56,030 nt of DNA from JBQTIQ01 sp052387955 (GCA_052387955.1 JBQTIQ010000058.1:1-56030), one strand, 5' to 3'. Positions 42,216 through 52,521 are shown, counted from the first letter of the stretch. A program made the numbers and translations. Notes: generated by a model not told the origin, from the sequence alone.

Positions 42216-43841
42216 ATGGCCGCCGACCCCCGTCGTCTCCTGCATCTCGCCGCCGTCGCCGTCGGCCTGGTGTGGTTGCCCGTGTACGTCCTGTGGGGGC
42301 CGGCGGTGTTCGCCCTCACCTTCGACGACGCCTACTACTACTTCCAGATCGCCCGTAACGTCGCCGACGGCCAGGGCTCGACGTTCAACGGGCTCGACCC
42401 GACCAACGGCTACCACCCCCTGTGGCTGGTGGTGTGCGCCGCCCCGTTCGCCGTCGGGCTCGTCGGCCTGACCGCGGTGCGGGCGCTGCTGGTGCTGCAG
42501 CTGGCGGTCTACGTCGCCGCCCTGTGGGTGCTGGCCGGCGTGGTCGGCGACGCCGTCGACCGCTGGCCGAGGCTGCGCGGAGAAGACAGGGCCCCCGCCT
42601 CCCGCCGGGCGTCGTCCACGCTGGCGGCGCTGCTGTTCCTGGCGGCCGGGAACCCCTTCGTCCTCAAGCTCTTCGTCAACGGCCTCGAGTCGGGGCTGGT
42701 GGCGCTGGCGACCGCGCTGCTGCTGGCGGCGTCGGTGCGCCGGCGCGGCCTCCTCCTCGGAGGCGAGCGCCGCGACCGGCTGGTGTTCGGTGCCCTGTTG
42801 GCCTTCGCTTTCCTGGCCCGCACCGACGCCGTGCTGCTGATCGGCGCGGCCGGGCTGTGGTGCCTGGCCGACGTCGTCGCCGGGAGGGGCCACCGCCGCC
42901 GCCGGGTGACCGCGCTGGTGGAGACCTTCGCCCTCCCTACCTTCGTCCTGGTCGGCTATCTGGCCTTCAACGTGGCCGTGTTCGGTCATGCGCTGCAGAT
43001 CAGCGGTGTGGTCAAGCGCCTGCCGTTCACCGCCGGCCGGCTGGTGGCGGTGCTGGTGGCGGTGGCGGTCGCCGCCGCGGTCGGCGCCGGCGGCCGACAC
43101 CTCCGCGCCGCCGCCGGCGAGGGCCGCTTCGCCCGCACCGCCACGTTCGTGGGCGCCACCGGCTGGTTCGCCGCCGGCTTGGTGATGCTCCTGGCCTACG
43201 ACCGCGTGCTGTCGGCCGAGACCTACCTCTGGTACTACGGCGCCCTCGGCTTCTATCTGGTGGCGGTGATGCTGCACGCCGCCGCCGACCTGTTGGAGGG
43301 AGCGGTGGTCGAGGCCCGGTCGGGCCGCACCGCCCTCGAGGCGCTGAGGCCAGTGCAGGCCATCCTCGCCCTCCCCTTCTTCGCCGGCGTGGCCCTGACC
43401 GGTCGGGCGATGCTCGACCCCGAGCTCCGGTCGTTGCAACGGGGGGACCGGGCCGCGGCCGAGTGGGTGCGGGACAACACCCCCGAGGGCACCGTCGTCG
43501 CCTCGTGGGACGCCGGCGTCGTGGGCTTCTTCGTCGACCGCCCGGTGGTCAACCTCGACGGCGTCGTGAATTCCTTCGAGTGGCGCGACGCCCGCCGCCG
43601 CGGCCCCGAGCACGCCCGGGCCTTCCTGGCCGAGCGGGGCGTGTCCTTGGTGGTCAACCACGGCCTGCTGCGCGACGGTGAGGACCCCGAACTGGCCGCA
43701 GCCGTGGACAGGCTGCTGGGCCGCGGGCGGAACGCCGGCCTGCGCCAGCTCCACCGGGTCGAGTACGTGTTCTCCGGGACCGCCGGCGGGGTGAGCGGCC
43801 GGCGGCCCTATGGCACCTTCGTCTATGAGCTGCCGCTCTAA
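42216..43841 (+). CDS. GT-C/GT39-like membrane glycosyltransferase-family protein
   Basis: 541 residues from ATG at 42216. About ten to twelve membrane helices. The first extracytoplasmic loop carries FDDAYYYFQIARNVADGQGS, then GLDPTNGYHPLW, an acidic-pair motif shared with polyprenyl-phosphate-dependent mannosyl and arabinosyl transferases of the GT-C fold. A C-terminal soluble domain (about residues 420-541: VRDNTPEGTVVASWDAGVVG, VVNLDGVVNSFEW) is typical of the actinobacterial members. The sugar donor and acceptor are unknown. No RBS is obvious; the frame upstream is repeat sequence. The 272-base gap after it shows no gene. Confidence 0.8.
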   Translation: MAADPRRLLHLAAVAVGLVWLPVYVLWGPAVFALTFDDAYYYFQIARNVADGQGSTFNGLDPTNGYHPLWLVVCAAPFAVGLVGLTAVRALLVLQLAVYVAALWVLAGVVGDAVDRWPRLRGEDRAPASRRASSTLAALLFLAAGNPFVLKLFVNGLESGLVALATALLLAASVRRRGLLLGGERRDRLVFGALLAFAFLARTDAVLLIGAAGLWCLADVVAGRGHRRRRVTALVETFALPTFVLVGYLAFNVAVFGHALQISGVVKRLPFTAGRLVAVLVAVAVAAAVGAGGRHLRAAAGEGRFARTATFVGATGWFAAGLVMLLAYDRVLSAETYLWYYGALGFYLVAVMLHAAADLLEGAVVEARSGRTALEALRPVQAILALPFFAGVALTGRAMLDPELRSLQRGDRAAAEWVRDNTPEGTVVASWDAGVVGFFVDRPVVNLDGVVNSFEWRDARRRGPEHARAFLAERGVSLVVNHGLLRDGEDPELAAAVDRLLGRGRNAGLRQLHRVEYVFSGTAGGVSGRRPYGTFVYELPL

Positions 43842-44113
43842 CCGGGTGCGGGAGTTCGGCTTCTTGATGATGAGGCGGCCTGACGGCGGTTCTCGGCCTT
43901 CGGGTGGTGCTGCGAGGTCGCGGCCCCGGAGCCTTCGCCGGTTGGTTGCTGTCCGGTCTGGGCCGATCGGGTGGCCGGCGCGGGCGCCGGCCAGGGTGTC
44001 AGGTAGCAGCGGCGTCGAGGGCGGGATCCGCACGACGTCGTAGAGGGCGGCGGTCATCGGGAACGGACCGCCGATCCGGGTTCGGGGACGGGACGCGTGC
44101 CCGACGGAGCGAC

Positions 44114-44404
44114 TCAGCCCCCAGGTGTGAAGTAGTTGTGCACGTCAAAGAACTGCATTGCCGGCTCGCTTGTGATGCCCGCCTGCTGCGACAAGGGGCC
44201 TATCTGCTCCTGGACGAACGTGTCGAACCGTTGGCGCGACTCCCAGACGTCGACCACTCGGAGCCCGGAGTCGGTCATGGTTGCGAAATGCGAGATCGAC
44301 CCAACTGGTCCCGGGCCCTTCGGGGTCAGACCCATGAGCTTGCAGACCGCGTCGTACTGGTCGAGCGTGGCGCCCTCGAAGTCGAGCTGCACTGCAACAG
44401 CCAT
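44114..44404 (-). CDS. small ABM-like dimeric alpha-beta barrel protein
   Basis: 96 residues from ATG at 44404, with GGAAGG ten bases upstream. The sequence MAVAVQLDFEGATLDQYDAV, then LRVVDVWESRQRFDTFVQEQ and EPAMQFFDVHNYF, has the pattern of small ferredoxin-like ABM/antibiotic-monooxygenase fold proteins. Many of these have no known reaction. It is a single gene between the membrane glycosyltransferase and ilvC and appears not to be part of the ilv operon, given the 209-base gap. Confidence 0.78.
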   Translation of the reverse strand: MAVAVQLDFEGATLDQYDAVCKLMGLTPKGPGPVGSISHFATMTDSGLRVVDVWESRQRFDTFVQEQIGPLSQQAGITSEPAMQFFDVHNYFTPGG

Positions 44405-44613
44405 CGTTTCATCCTTCCGTCGCTGCCTGTGGAATGGCGCCCGCGATTGTCGCACCTCACGACCCGGCGCGCTCTCACCGCAAAGTGGATCATTCGGCCG
44501 GCGCGCATGGCGGGAACTTCGGGGTCGGCGCCGCACTCTCCCTTGAGTTCGTGCCCGCGGCAGCTGCACCCATATGGCTCTCCCCAGGGACGCCAGCTAC
44601 TCGAACGACCGAG

Positions 44614-45654
<1,041 letters not shown>

Positions 45655-45671
45655 CAGGGCGCTCCTTCGAT

Positions 45672-46247
45672 CTAGCTGACGCGGGCGGCGCGGGGGCGGG
45701 AAGGGCCCCGTTCCAACTTGGGCAGCGCCACCCGTCCGGTGCGCTGCAACTCGACGATCCCATAGGGTCGCAGGAGCTCCTCGAAGTCGTCCACCTTGGA
45801 CGGGTGGCCCTCGAGGGAGACGGTCAGCTGACTGGGGCCCACGGCCAGGATCCGGCCCTCGAACACCTGGACCAGCTCGAGGACCTGGCCCCGGGCTTCG
45901 GGCGGGGCCGACACCGTGGCCAGGAGCAGTTCACGCTCCACCGCCTGCCGGGGGTCGAGCTCGGTGATCCGCACCACGGGGATCAACTTGAAGAGCTGTT
46001 TCACGATCTGCTCGAGCGGGGTCGACTCGACGTCGACGACGATCGTGATGCGGCTGAAGCGCTCGTCCTCGGTCGGGGCCACGGCCAGGCTGAAGATGTT
46101 GTAACCCCGGCGGGCGAACAGGTTCGACACCCGGGCCAGGACCCCGGGCTTGTTCTCCACCAGCACCGACAGGATGTGGTGCCGGATGGGGCCCGCGTCC
46201 ACGCCGTGGGGCTGCGCCGCCGCGCCGTCGTGATCGAACGTCGTCAC
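45672..46247 (-). CDS. ilvN: acetolactate synthase small (regulatory) subunit
   Basis: 191 residues from GTG at 46247, overlapping the ilvB stop as GTGA. The ACT domain near the N-terminus (HILSVLVENKPGVLARVSNL, FARRGYNIFSLAVAPTED) binds Val for feedback inhibition, and the C-terminal IlvH-type domain (QVLELVQVFEGRILAVGPS, PYGIVELQRTGRVAL) activates the large subunit. Length is typical; the first 20 residues are a polar extension. It is coupled to ilvB and followed by ilvC. Confidence 0.95.
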   Translation of the reverse strand: MTTFDHDGAAAQPHGVDAGPIRHHILSVLVENKPGVLARVSNLFARRGYNIFSLAVAPTEDERFSRITIVVDVESTPLEQIVKQLFKLIPVVRITELDPRQAVERELLLATVSAPPEARGQVLELVQVFEGRILAVGPSQLTVSLEGHPSKVDDFEELLRPYGIVELQRTGRVALPKLERGPSRPRAARVS

Positions 46248-48004
46248 TGGACGACGTCCCCGCCCCGGCCCGCCGGGCCGACGATGATGTCGTCGTTCGA
46301 CGCTCCCGCAGGGACCATCGGGAACACCTTCTCCCGGCTGTCGGTGCGGAACTCGATCACGACCGGGCGATCGTCAATGTCGTTGGCCTTGTCGATGGCG
46401 GGCTGGACCTCTTCGGGCGACTCGACCCGGATGCCGATGCAGCCCATGGCCTCGGCCCACATCTTGTAGTCGGGCAGGTCGGGCGACAGGTACACCTCGG
46501 AGTAGCGCTCCTCGTAGAACATCTCCTGCCACTGGCGGACCATGCCCAGGTAGGCGTTGTTGAGGATGGCGATCTTGACCGGGATGCGCTCGGTGGCCGC
46601 GGTGACCAGTTCCTGCGCCGTCATCTGGAAGCAGCCGTCGCCGTCGACCGCCCACACCATCCGGTCGGGACGGCCGACCTTGGCGCCGATGGCAGCAGGC
46701 ACGGCGAAGCCCATGGTGCCGAGGCCACCGGAGTTGACCCACGTGTAGGGATGGTTGAAGCGCCAGTACTGCGACGTCCACATCTGGTGCTGGCCCACGC
46801 CGCTGCACACGATGGTGTCGTCGGGGGTCGAGTCGCGCAGTTGCTCGAGCACGAACTGGGGCTTGAGCATGTCGCCGGGCTCGGACTGCTCGTAGGTGAG
46901 GGGGAACTTCTCCTGCCAGCCCGAGATCGTCGAGCGCCACTCCGACCGGTCGGGGAAGGCCTCCCCGCCGGCCAGCAGGTCGCGCAGCACCGCCACCAGG
47001 TCTTCGATGACCAGCCGGCAGTCACCGGCGATGGGGACGTCGGGCCGGCGCACCTTGCCCAGCTCGGCCGGGTCGATGTCGAGGTGGATGATCTTGGCCT
47101 CGGGGGCGAACGCCGGCACCTTGCCCGTCACCCGGTCGTCGAAGCGCGAGCCGAGGGCGATGAGCAGGTCGCTGTCCTGCATCGCGGTGACGGCGCTGTA
47201 GTTGCCGTGCATCCCGGGCATGCCCAGGCACAGCCGGTGGCCGTCGGGGAAGGAGCCCCGGGCCATGAGCGTGGTGACCACGTGGATGTCGCACAGCTCG
47301 GCCAGCTCGAGGAGGGTCTCGGCCGCCCGGGCCTTGAGGATGCCGCCGCCGGCGTAGATCACCGGTCTCCGGGACCGCAGGATCAGCTCGGCCGCCTCGC
47401 GGATCCTGCGGGGGTCGCCCTTGGTGATGGGCCGGTACCCGGGCAGGCCCGTCGTCACCTCGTCGTCGGTGGGCCAGTACCAGTCCATGGCCGAGCGGGG
47501 GTTGCGGGGGTCGACGATGTCCTTGGGGATGTCGACCAGCACCGGCCCCGGACGCCCGGTGGTGGCGATGTGGAAGGCCTCGCGCACGGCCCGGGGGATG
47601 TCGGCCGCTTCTGTGACCAGCATGTTGTGCTTGGTCACCGACCGGGTGATGCCGACCGTGTCGCATTCCTGGAAGGCGTCGGTGCCGATGGCGGCGGTGG
47701 GCACCTGGCCGGTGATCACGACCAGCGGGATCGAGTCCATGAAGGCGTCGCACAGAGGCGTCACGATGTTGGTCGCGGCCGGCCCGCTGGTGACCATGGC
47801 CACGCCGGGGCGGCCGGTGACGTGGGCGTAGCCCTGCGCCATGTGGCCCGCGCCCTGTTCGTGCCGGACCAGGATGTGGCGGATCGGGCTGTCGATGATC
47901 GGGTCGTAGACCGGGAGGATCGCCCCGCCGGGCAGGCCGAAGATCACCTCTACGCCCTCGAGCTCGAGCGAGCGGATAAGGGCTTGGCCACCGTTGGTCT
48001 GCAT
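46244..48004 (-). CDS. ilvB: acetolactate synthase large subunit
   Basis: 586 residues from ATG at 48004, with GAGGA nine bases upstream. A TPP- and FAD-dependent enzyme that condenses pyruvate to acetolactate or 2-aceto-2-hydroxybutyrate. PYR domain start LIRSLELEGVEVIFGLPGGA with the catalytic Glu in VRHEQGAGHMAQGYA; FAD region GMPGMHGNYSAVTAM; TPP motif WAVDGDGCFQMTAQELVTAA ending in ILNNAYLGMVRQWQ. The frame is open far upstream, but that stretch holds the attenuator. First gene of ilvBNC. Confidence 0.97.
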   Translation of the reverse strand: MQTNGGQALIRSLELEGVEVIFGLPGGAILPVYDPIIDSPIRHILVRHEQGAGHMAQGYAHVTGRPGVAMVTSGPAATNIVTPLCDAFMDSIPLVVITGQVPTAAIGTDAFQECDTVGITRSVTKHNMLVTEAADIPRAVREAFHIATTGRPGPVLVDIPKDIVDPRNPRSAMDWYWPTDDEVTTGLPGYRPITKGDPRRIREAAELILRSRRPVIYAGGGILKARAAETLLELAELCDIHVVTTLMARGSFPDGHRLCLGMPGMHGNYSAVTAMQDSDLLIALGSRFDDRVTGKVPAFAPEAKIIHLDIDPAELGKVRRPDVPIAGDCRLVIEDLVAVLRDLLAGGEAFPDRSEWRSTISGWQEKFPLTYEQSEPGDMLKPQFVLEQLRDSTPDDTIVCSGVGQHQMWTSQYWRFNHPYTWVNSGGLGTMGFAVPAAIGAKVGRPDRMVWAVDGDGCFQMTAQELVTAATERIPVKIAILNNAYLGMVRQWQEMFYEERYSEVYLSPDLPDYKMWAEAMGCIGIRVESPEEVQPAIDKANDIDDRPVVIEFRTDSREKVFPMVPAGASNDDIIVGPAGRGGDVVQ

Positions 48005-48049
48005 GGGCGGGTCCTCGTGAAGGGTTCGGAACGGGCTCGAAAACCAAAT

Positions 48050-48071
48050 CGACCTCCCGGTGGGGAGGTCG
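48050..48071 (-). terminator. attenuator hairpin upstream of ilvB
   Basis: Perfect nine-pair stem CGACCTCCC/GGGAGGTCG with a four-base loop, followed on the minus strand by ATTTGGTTTTCGAG. It lies 34 bases after the stop of the leader peptide and 45 bases before the ilvB ATG. Confidence 0.82.
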
Positions 48072-48105
48072 TGGGGAGCGCACGGGCGCGGGCGGCCGGC
48101 GTGCG

Positions 48106-48141
48106 CTAGGTCAGGAGTACGAGACGGGGCTCGGGGTTCAC
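48106..48141 (-). CDS. Leu/Val leader peptide of ilvBNC
   Basis: GTG at 48141 opens an 11-codon frame, MNPEPRLVLLT, ending in TAG at 48106. Codons 7-10 are Leu-Val-Leu-Leu (CTC GTA CTC CTG). The TTGATG-17-CACTAT promoter ends eight bases before the GTG, indicating a leaderless start. As for leuA and leuB, a perfect hairpin with a T-rich tail follows, so stalling on Leu or Val codons would control ilvBNC. Confidence 0.8.
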   Translation of the reverse strand: MNPEPRLVLLT

Positions 48142-48149
48142 CGCCGCAG

Positions 48150-48178
48150 ATAGTGCCACCCGCCGCCGGCTGCATCAA
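48150..48178 (-). promoter_or_regulatory. promoter of the ilvB leader
   Basis: On the minus strand, TTGATG (48178-48173), a 17-base spacer and CACTAT (48155-48150), eight bases before the leader GTG. The hexamers and spacing match the other two branched-chain leaders. Confidence 0.65.
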
Positions 48179-48235
48179 GCCTGCGGGGAAGGTGCCGAGG
48201 GGAGCCGGCTCCGGACGGCTCACGGGTGGGCCCAT

Positions 48236-48305
48236 CGATGCGAGCGCCGGAGCGCCAGCGAAGCTGCGGCGAGCGCGGCCTGCGTGGCCGGGGAACGCGA
48301 CAACA
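48236..48305 (-). repeat. dispersed GC-rich repeat, copy 2 of family C
   Basis: Read on the minus strand it begins GCGTTCCCCGGCCA and ends CGGCGCTCGCATCGATGGG, with CGCTGGCGCTCCGGCGCTCG inside, matching 22590-22662 at both ends while the centre differs. It lies between the ilvB leader promoter and a divergent gene. The bases from 48306 to 48465 hold only the upstream region of the small secreted protein gene. Confidence 0.5.
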
Positions 48306-48465
48306 ACGCAATGAACCGGGGGCCCGAGCGTTACAAGTCGGAGAGACTTTGCATGGGGCCGGGCACCGACTATGTTTCGCCCGAATCGCAGCCACCGGCC
48401 GGCGTACAGTGCGGGGCCGTTGTCGTACAGGCAGACGAATGTCACATAACCGTGGGAGAACCAGC

Positions 48466-48777
48466 GTGACCACTACTTCGATCGCTCGTCGGGGCTTCGC
48501 CACCGTCATGATGGCCGGCGCGCTGTTCCTGGTCGGGGCCGGCACCGCCAGTGCTCAGACGCCGAGCCCGTCCCCCTCCCCCCGTCCGGGTGGTGGCGCC
48601 GTGGTGACGACGACGACGGCGCGTCCGGCCGGCACGGCCGCGACACCGGGCCGGGCCAGCACCAGCGGCGGGTCCCTCAGCCGTACCGGCGCTGACCTGC
48701 TCGTGCCCCTCGGCGCCGGCGGCGGGACCATCGGTCTTGCTCTGGCCGCTCGGGCCGCCCTCCGCGGCCGTAGCTGA
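48466..48777 (+). CDS. small secreted protein with LPXTG-like C-terminal sorting signal
   Basis: 103 residues from GTG at 48466, preceded by GGGAGA. Residues 1-31 form a signal peptide (basic MTTTSIARRG, hydrophobic ATVMMAGALFLVG, cut near ASAQ). The mature part is only about 40 residues and Pro/Ser/Thr-rich. The end has LSRTG, then a hydrophobic stretch (LLVPLGAGGGTIGLALAARAA) and a basic tail LRGRS, the layout of a sortase substrate with LSRTG in place of LPXTG. No sortase gene is in the window. It precedes the DUF4012 gene by 116 bases on the same strand; a surface role for both is possible. Confidence 0.72.
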   Translation: MTTTSIARRGFATVMMAGALFLVGAGTASAQTPSPSPSPRPGGGAVVTTTTARPAGTAATPGRASTSGGSLSRTGADLLVPLGAGGGTIGLALAARAALRGRS

Positions 48778-48893
48778 GCCCCACTCCTCCGTCGGCCCCC
48801 AGGGCTGACGGGGCTGCCGGTCCTGCCGGCGACAGTCTCGGATCTTCGCCATCGCGTCGACCGGCCCGGCTCGTCCGGTACCTGGTCGGCGCG

Positions 48894-50828
48894 ATGGTCG
48901 CGTCCGTGGTCCTGGTGCTGGCCCTGGCCGTCGTCGACCTGCTCCGGGTGCGGGCGGCGGTAGCCGACGCCCAGGACAAGCTGTTCGCCTTCGACCCCAG
49001 CCGGGCCGACACCCCCGGAGGCGTCTCGGCCGGCGTCGACGCCGCCCGGGACGCGCTGCGGGAGGCCGACAGCCGGGCCCGTGACAGCCTCTGGTTGCGA
49101 GCGCTGTCGGTGGTGCCGGGAGCCGGGGCCCAGGTCGCCGCCATCCGCGACCTCACCGGCACCGCCGTGCGCCTCGGAGAGCTCACCGCCGACAGCGTCG
49201 GACCACTCGACGACGCCGTGCAGCGGGCGGGGTCGTCGCCGGCGGGCCGGGTCGAGCTGCTCGACGCCACCCTGGGGGTGATCGACCAGCTCCGTTCCGG
49301 TCTCGGGGCCATCGCCGCCCCCGACCGGGTCGGGCTGCTCCCCCCGTTGGCCGGGGCCCAGCGGGAGCTGGGCGACAAGCTCGACCGGGCCGGCGAACGG
49401 CTGGCCGAGACGCGCGGCCACGTCGTGGCCCTGCGCAAGCTGTTGGTGGGGCCGAGCCGATACCTGGTGCTGGCGGCCAACAACGCCGAGATGACCGCCG
49501 GCAGCGGCATGCCCAACAGCGCCGGCGTGGCCGTCATGGCCGAAGGCGACATCGCCGTGTCCGACTTCGTCCCGACGTCGGACCTGTACGTCTCCGACGG
49601 CGTGGCCGTCCCCGACGGGCTCGACGCCACGTACAGCCCGATGGGCTTCGGCTTCGACTTCCGGGGCACGACGGCGATGCCCGACTTCCCCACCACCGCC
49701 CCCGTGCTGGCCGCCATGGCGGCGGCGAGCCCGCTGGGCCCCGTCGACGGGGTCCTGGTGGTCGACGCCTTCACGCTCCAGGAGCTGTTGACCGCCACCG
49801 GGCCGGTGTCGGTGGCAGGCATCGGCTACAGCGCCGACAACGTCGTCGACGAGATCCTCAACCGCAACTACCTGCGCTTCGACGAACGGGACGACCGCGA
49901 CGAGCGGCTCCAGCTCCAGAGCCAGATCGCCCGGGCCACCTTCGAGGCGCTCAAGGGCCGGCCCGTCGAGCTGGCCCCACTGGCCGGTGCCCTCGGCGAC
50001 CTGGCCCGCAGTCGGCACCTGCTGGGCTGGGCCGCCGACCCCGACGTCCAGGCCCTGTGGGAGGCGATCGGCGCCGACGGCGCGGTGAGGCCCGCTGACC
50101 TGGCCGTCAGCGCCGAGAACTACGACGGCGACAAGATCGACTACTACCTCCAACCCATCCTCAGCCTGGAGGTGCTCGGCCGTCTGGTCGGGGGCGGCAC
50201 CCGGGTGCGGATGTCGGTCAGCATCGAGAACCAGCCCCGCCAGCCGACCAGCGGCTACGTCGAGGGCTTCCACCCCGAACGCCACTTCGTCTTCCTCGAC
50301 GTCCAGTTCCCGGTCGGCGCCTACGACATCGCACCGCTCGGCTTCGACTTCACCACCGTCAGCGACCAGCGCCCGCACCCGGCCCGGACGTTCGTCTACC
50401 CCGTCTTCGCCGGCGAGGTGAACACGGTCTCGGCCGACTTCAGCCTGCCCGGCGAGGACCCCCGGATCGTGCTCACCCCGGGAGCGAGGGTGAAACCGAC
50501 AGTGGTGGTTCTCAACGGCGACGTGGCCGGCAGCGACGCCGTCCACCTACCGCTCACGCTCTCGCCCCGCGACGCCGAGATCTCCCTGGCCTGGGGTTTC
50601 GCTGGCGTGGTGCTCGGCGCCGGCGGTACCGCCCTCTTGGCCCTTGCCCGCCGGCGACGGGCGGCGGCTGAATCGGTGCCGACGGCAGAGCTGGCGGGAA
50701 CGGAGCCGGCCCGGCGCCTGGTCGAGACGACGCGGTGGCGCCGGCTGGGCGAGGCCGGGTGGTGGACGGCGATCGTCGGCGCCGGCCTGGTCGTGGTCCA
50801 GGCCGTACTGCTCCTGCGGCCGGCATAA
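48894..50828 (+). CDS. DUF4012 family membrane-anchored protein
   Basis: 644 residues from ATG at 48894. A membrane helix at residues 1-18 anchors the protein (MVASVVLVLALAVVDLL) and a second lies at the C-terminus (about 620-641), with another hydrophobic stretch near 557-577. The DUF4012 domain occupies the large extracytoplasmic part (YLVLAANNAEMTAGSGMPNS, SPMGFGFDFRGTTAMPDFP, VVDAFTLQELLTATGPVSV, NYLRFDERDDRDERLQLQ). The family is common in actinobacteria, often near surface polysaccharide or sortase-related genes; its function is unknown. No RBS is obvious before the ATG, and no other start codon is in frame upstream of it. Confidence 0.85.
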   Translation: MVASVVLVLALAVVDLLRVRAAVADAQDKLFAFDPSRADTPGGVSAGVDAARDALREADSRARDSLWLRALSVVPGAGAQVAAIRDLTGTAVRLGELTADSVGPLDDAVQRAGSSPAGRVELLDATLGVIDQLRSGLGAIAAPDRVGLLPPLAGAQRELGDKLDRAGERLAETRGHVVALRKLLVGPSRYLVLAANNAEMTAGSGMPNSAGVAVMAEGDIAVSDFVPTSDLYVSDGVAVPDGLDATYSPMGFGFDFRGTTAMPDFPTTAPVLAAMAAASPLGPVDGVLVVDAFTLQELLTATGPVSVAGIGYSADNVVDEILNRNYLRFDERDDRDERLQLQSQIARATFEALKGRPVELAPLAGALGDLARSRHLLGWAADPDVQALWEAIGADGAVRPADLAVSAENYDGDKIDYYLQPILSLEVLGRLVGGGTRVRMSVSIENQPRQPTSGYVEGFHPERHFVFLDVQFPVGAYDIAPLGFDFTTVSDQRPHPARTFVYPVFAGEVNTVSADFSLPGEDPRIVLTPGARVKPTVVVLNGDVAGSDAVHLPLTLSPRDAEISLAWGFAGVVLGAGGTALLALARRRRAAAESVPTAELAGTEPARRLVETTRWRRLGEAGWWTAIVGAGLVVVQAVLLLRPA

Positions 50829-50841
50829 CCGCCGGGCGTGG

Positions 50842-52521
50842 TCAGGCCTCGGTGACGGCGCCCCGCTCGGCGCCCTGGGCCAGCCGGGCGTACTTGGCCA
50901 GCACGCCGGTCGGGTAGCGGGGGTCGGGGAGCTTCCACCGCTCGCGACGCCGGGCCAGCTCGCCGGCGGGGACGTCGAGGTCGATGGCGTGGGACCGGAC
51001 GTCGATGCGGATCAGGTCGCCGTCGCTAACGAAGGCGATCGGCCCGCCGTCCACCGCTTCGGGGGCGACGTGGCCGATGCAGAACCCGTGGGTCCCCCCG
51101 GAGAAGCGGCCGTCGGTGACCAGGGCGCAATCGCCGCCCCGGCCCGCCCCCTTCATGGCACCGGTGACGGCCAGCATCTCGCGCATCCCCGGACCTCCCT
51201 TGGGACCCTCGTAGCGGATCACCACGACATCGCCGGGCTGGATGGTGCCGGCCAGGATGGCGGCCATGGCGGCGTCCTCGCCGTCGAAGACCCGGGCCGG
51301 GCCCTCGAAGTGGTCGAAGTCGATCCCGGCCACCTTGACCACCGACCCCTTGGGGGCCAGCGAGCCGCTGAGGACGGCCAGGCCCCCCATGGGGTGCAAC
51401 GGGGCCGACAGCGGCCGCACCACGTCGCCGTCGACGTCGGGCGGGCCGAGGTCGTCCAGGTTCTCGGCCACCGTCCTGCCGGTGACGGTCATGCACTCCC
51501 CGTTGAGCAGGCCGGCTTCGAGCAGGTGGCGCATGACCATGGGCAGCCCCCCCACGGCATCGAGGTCGCTCATGTGGAACCGGCCGTGGGGTTTGGTGTC
51601 GGCGATGTGGGGCACGACGGCGGCCACCCGGTTGAAGTCGTCGAGGGTCAGGTCGACCCGGGCTTCGTTGGCGATGGCGAGCAGGTGCAGTACCGCGTTG
51701 GTCGACCCCCCGAGCGCCATGGTGACGGCGATGGCGTTCTCGAACGCTTCCTTGGTCATGATCTGTCGGGGCCGGATGTTGGCCTCCACCAGGCCGACCA
51801 CGGCCTGGCCCGACTCGAAGGCGATGTCGTCACGGCGGGGGTCGGGAGCGGGCGGCGACGCCGAACCGGGTAGGGCCATCCCCAGGGCTTCGGCCACCGA
51901 CGCCATGGTGTTGGCGGTGAACATGCCGGCGCAGGCGCCCTCGGTGGGGCAGGCGTTGCACTCGATCGCCTTCAGCTCGGCGTCGTCGATGAGGCCGGCG
52001 GCGTGGGCGCCCACCGCTTCGAACACGCTCACGACGTCGAGGGCCCGGCCGCCGTGGCGCCCGGGCATGATCGACCCGCCGTAGACGAACACCGACGGCA
52101 CGTTGAGCCGGCCGGCGGCCATGAGCATCCCGGGCAGGCTCTTGTCACAGCCGGCGAAGGTGACCATGGCGTCGAAGCGTTCGGCGTGCATGACGGTCTC
52201 GACCGAGTCGGCGATGACCTCGCGGGACACCAGCGAGGCCCGCATGCCCTCGTGGCCCATCGAGATGCCGTCGGAGATGGCGATGGTCATGAACTCGAAC
52301 GGGAACCCCCCGGCGGCCCGCACGCCCTCCTTGCACCGCTTGGCCAGGCGGGCGAGGGGCATGTTGCAGGGCGTCACCTCGTTCCAGCTGCTGCACACGC
52401 CGACCTGGGTCTTGCCCCAGTCGTCGTCGGTCATGCCGACCGCCCGCAGCATGGCCCGGGCCGGCGCCCGGGAGGGCCCGTCGGTCACCTCATGGCTACG
52501 GGGCTTCATCGGGGACGCCAT
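50842..52521 (-). CDS. ilvD: dihydroxy-acid dehydratase
   Basis: 559 residues from ATG at 52521 (TTG at 52530 is in frame but less likely). Third common step of Val/Ile synthesis; Fe-S cluster enzyme. Cluster ligands: Cys in VTFAGCDKSLPGM and the Cys of CNACPTEGACAGMFTANTM; also VFVYGGSIMPG, MALGGSTNAVLHL and DGRFSGGTHGFCIGH. The ATG is preceded by TACCCT eight bases upstream, a possible -10 of a leaderless mRNA. No leader peptide or attenuator was found, unlike ilvBNC, leuA and leuB. It converges with the DUF4012 gene, only 13 bases apart. Confidence 0.97.
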   Translation of the reverse strand: MASPMKPRSHEVTDGPSRAPARAMLRAVGMTDDDWGKTQVGVCSSWNEVTPCNMPLARLAKRCKEGVRAAGGFPFEFMTIAISDGISMGHEGMRASLVSREVIADSVETVMHAERFDAMVTFAGCDKSLPGMLMAAGRLNVPSVFVYGGSIMPGRHGGRALDVVSVFEAVGAHAAGLIDDAELKAIECNACPTEGACAGMFTANTMASVAEALGMALPGSASPPAPDPRRDDIAFESGQAVVGLVEANIRPRQIMTKEAFENAIAVTMALGGSTNAVLHLLAIANEARVDLTLDDFNRVAAVVPHIADTKPHGRFHMSDLDAVGGLPMVMRHLLEAGLLNGECMTVTGRTVAENLDDLGPPDVDGDVVRPLSAPLHPMGGLAVLSGSLAPKGSVVKVAGIDFDHFEGPARVFDGEDAAMAAILAGTIQPGDVVVIRYEGPKGGPGMREMLAVTGAMKGAGRGGDCALVTDGRFSGGTHGFCIGHVAPEAVDGGPIAFVSDGDLIRIDVRSHAIDLDVPAGELARRRERWKLPDPRYPTGVLAKYARLAQGAERGAVTEA

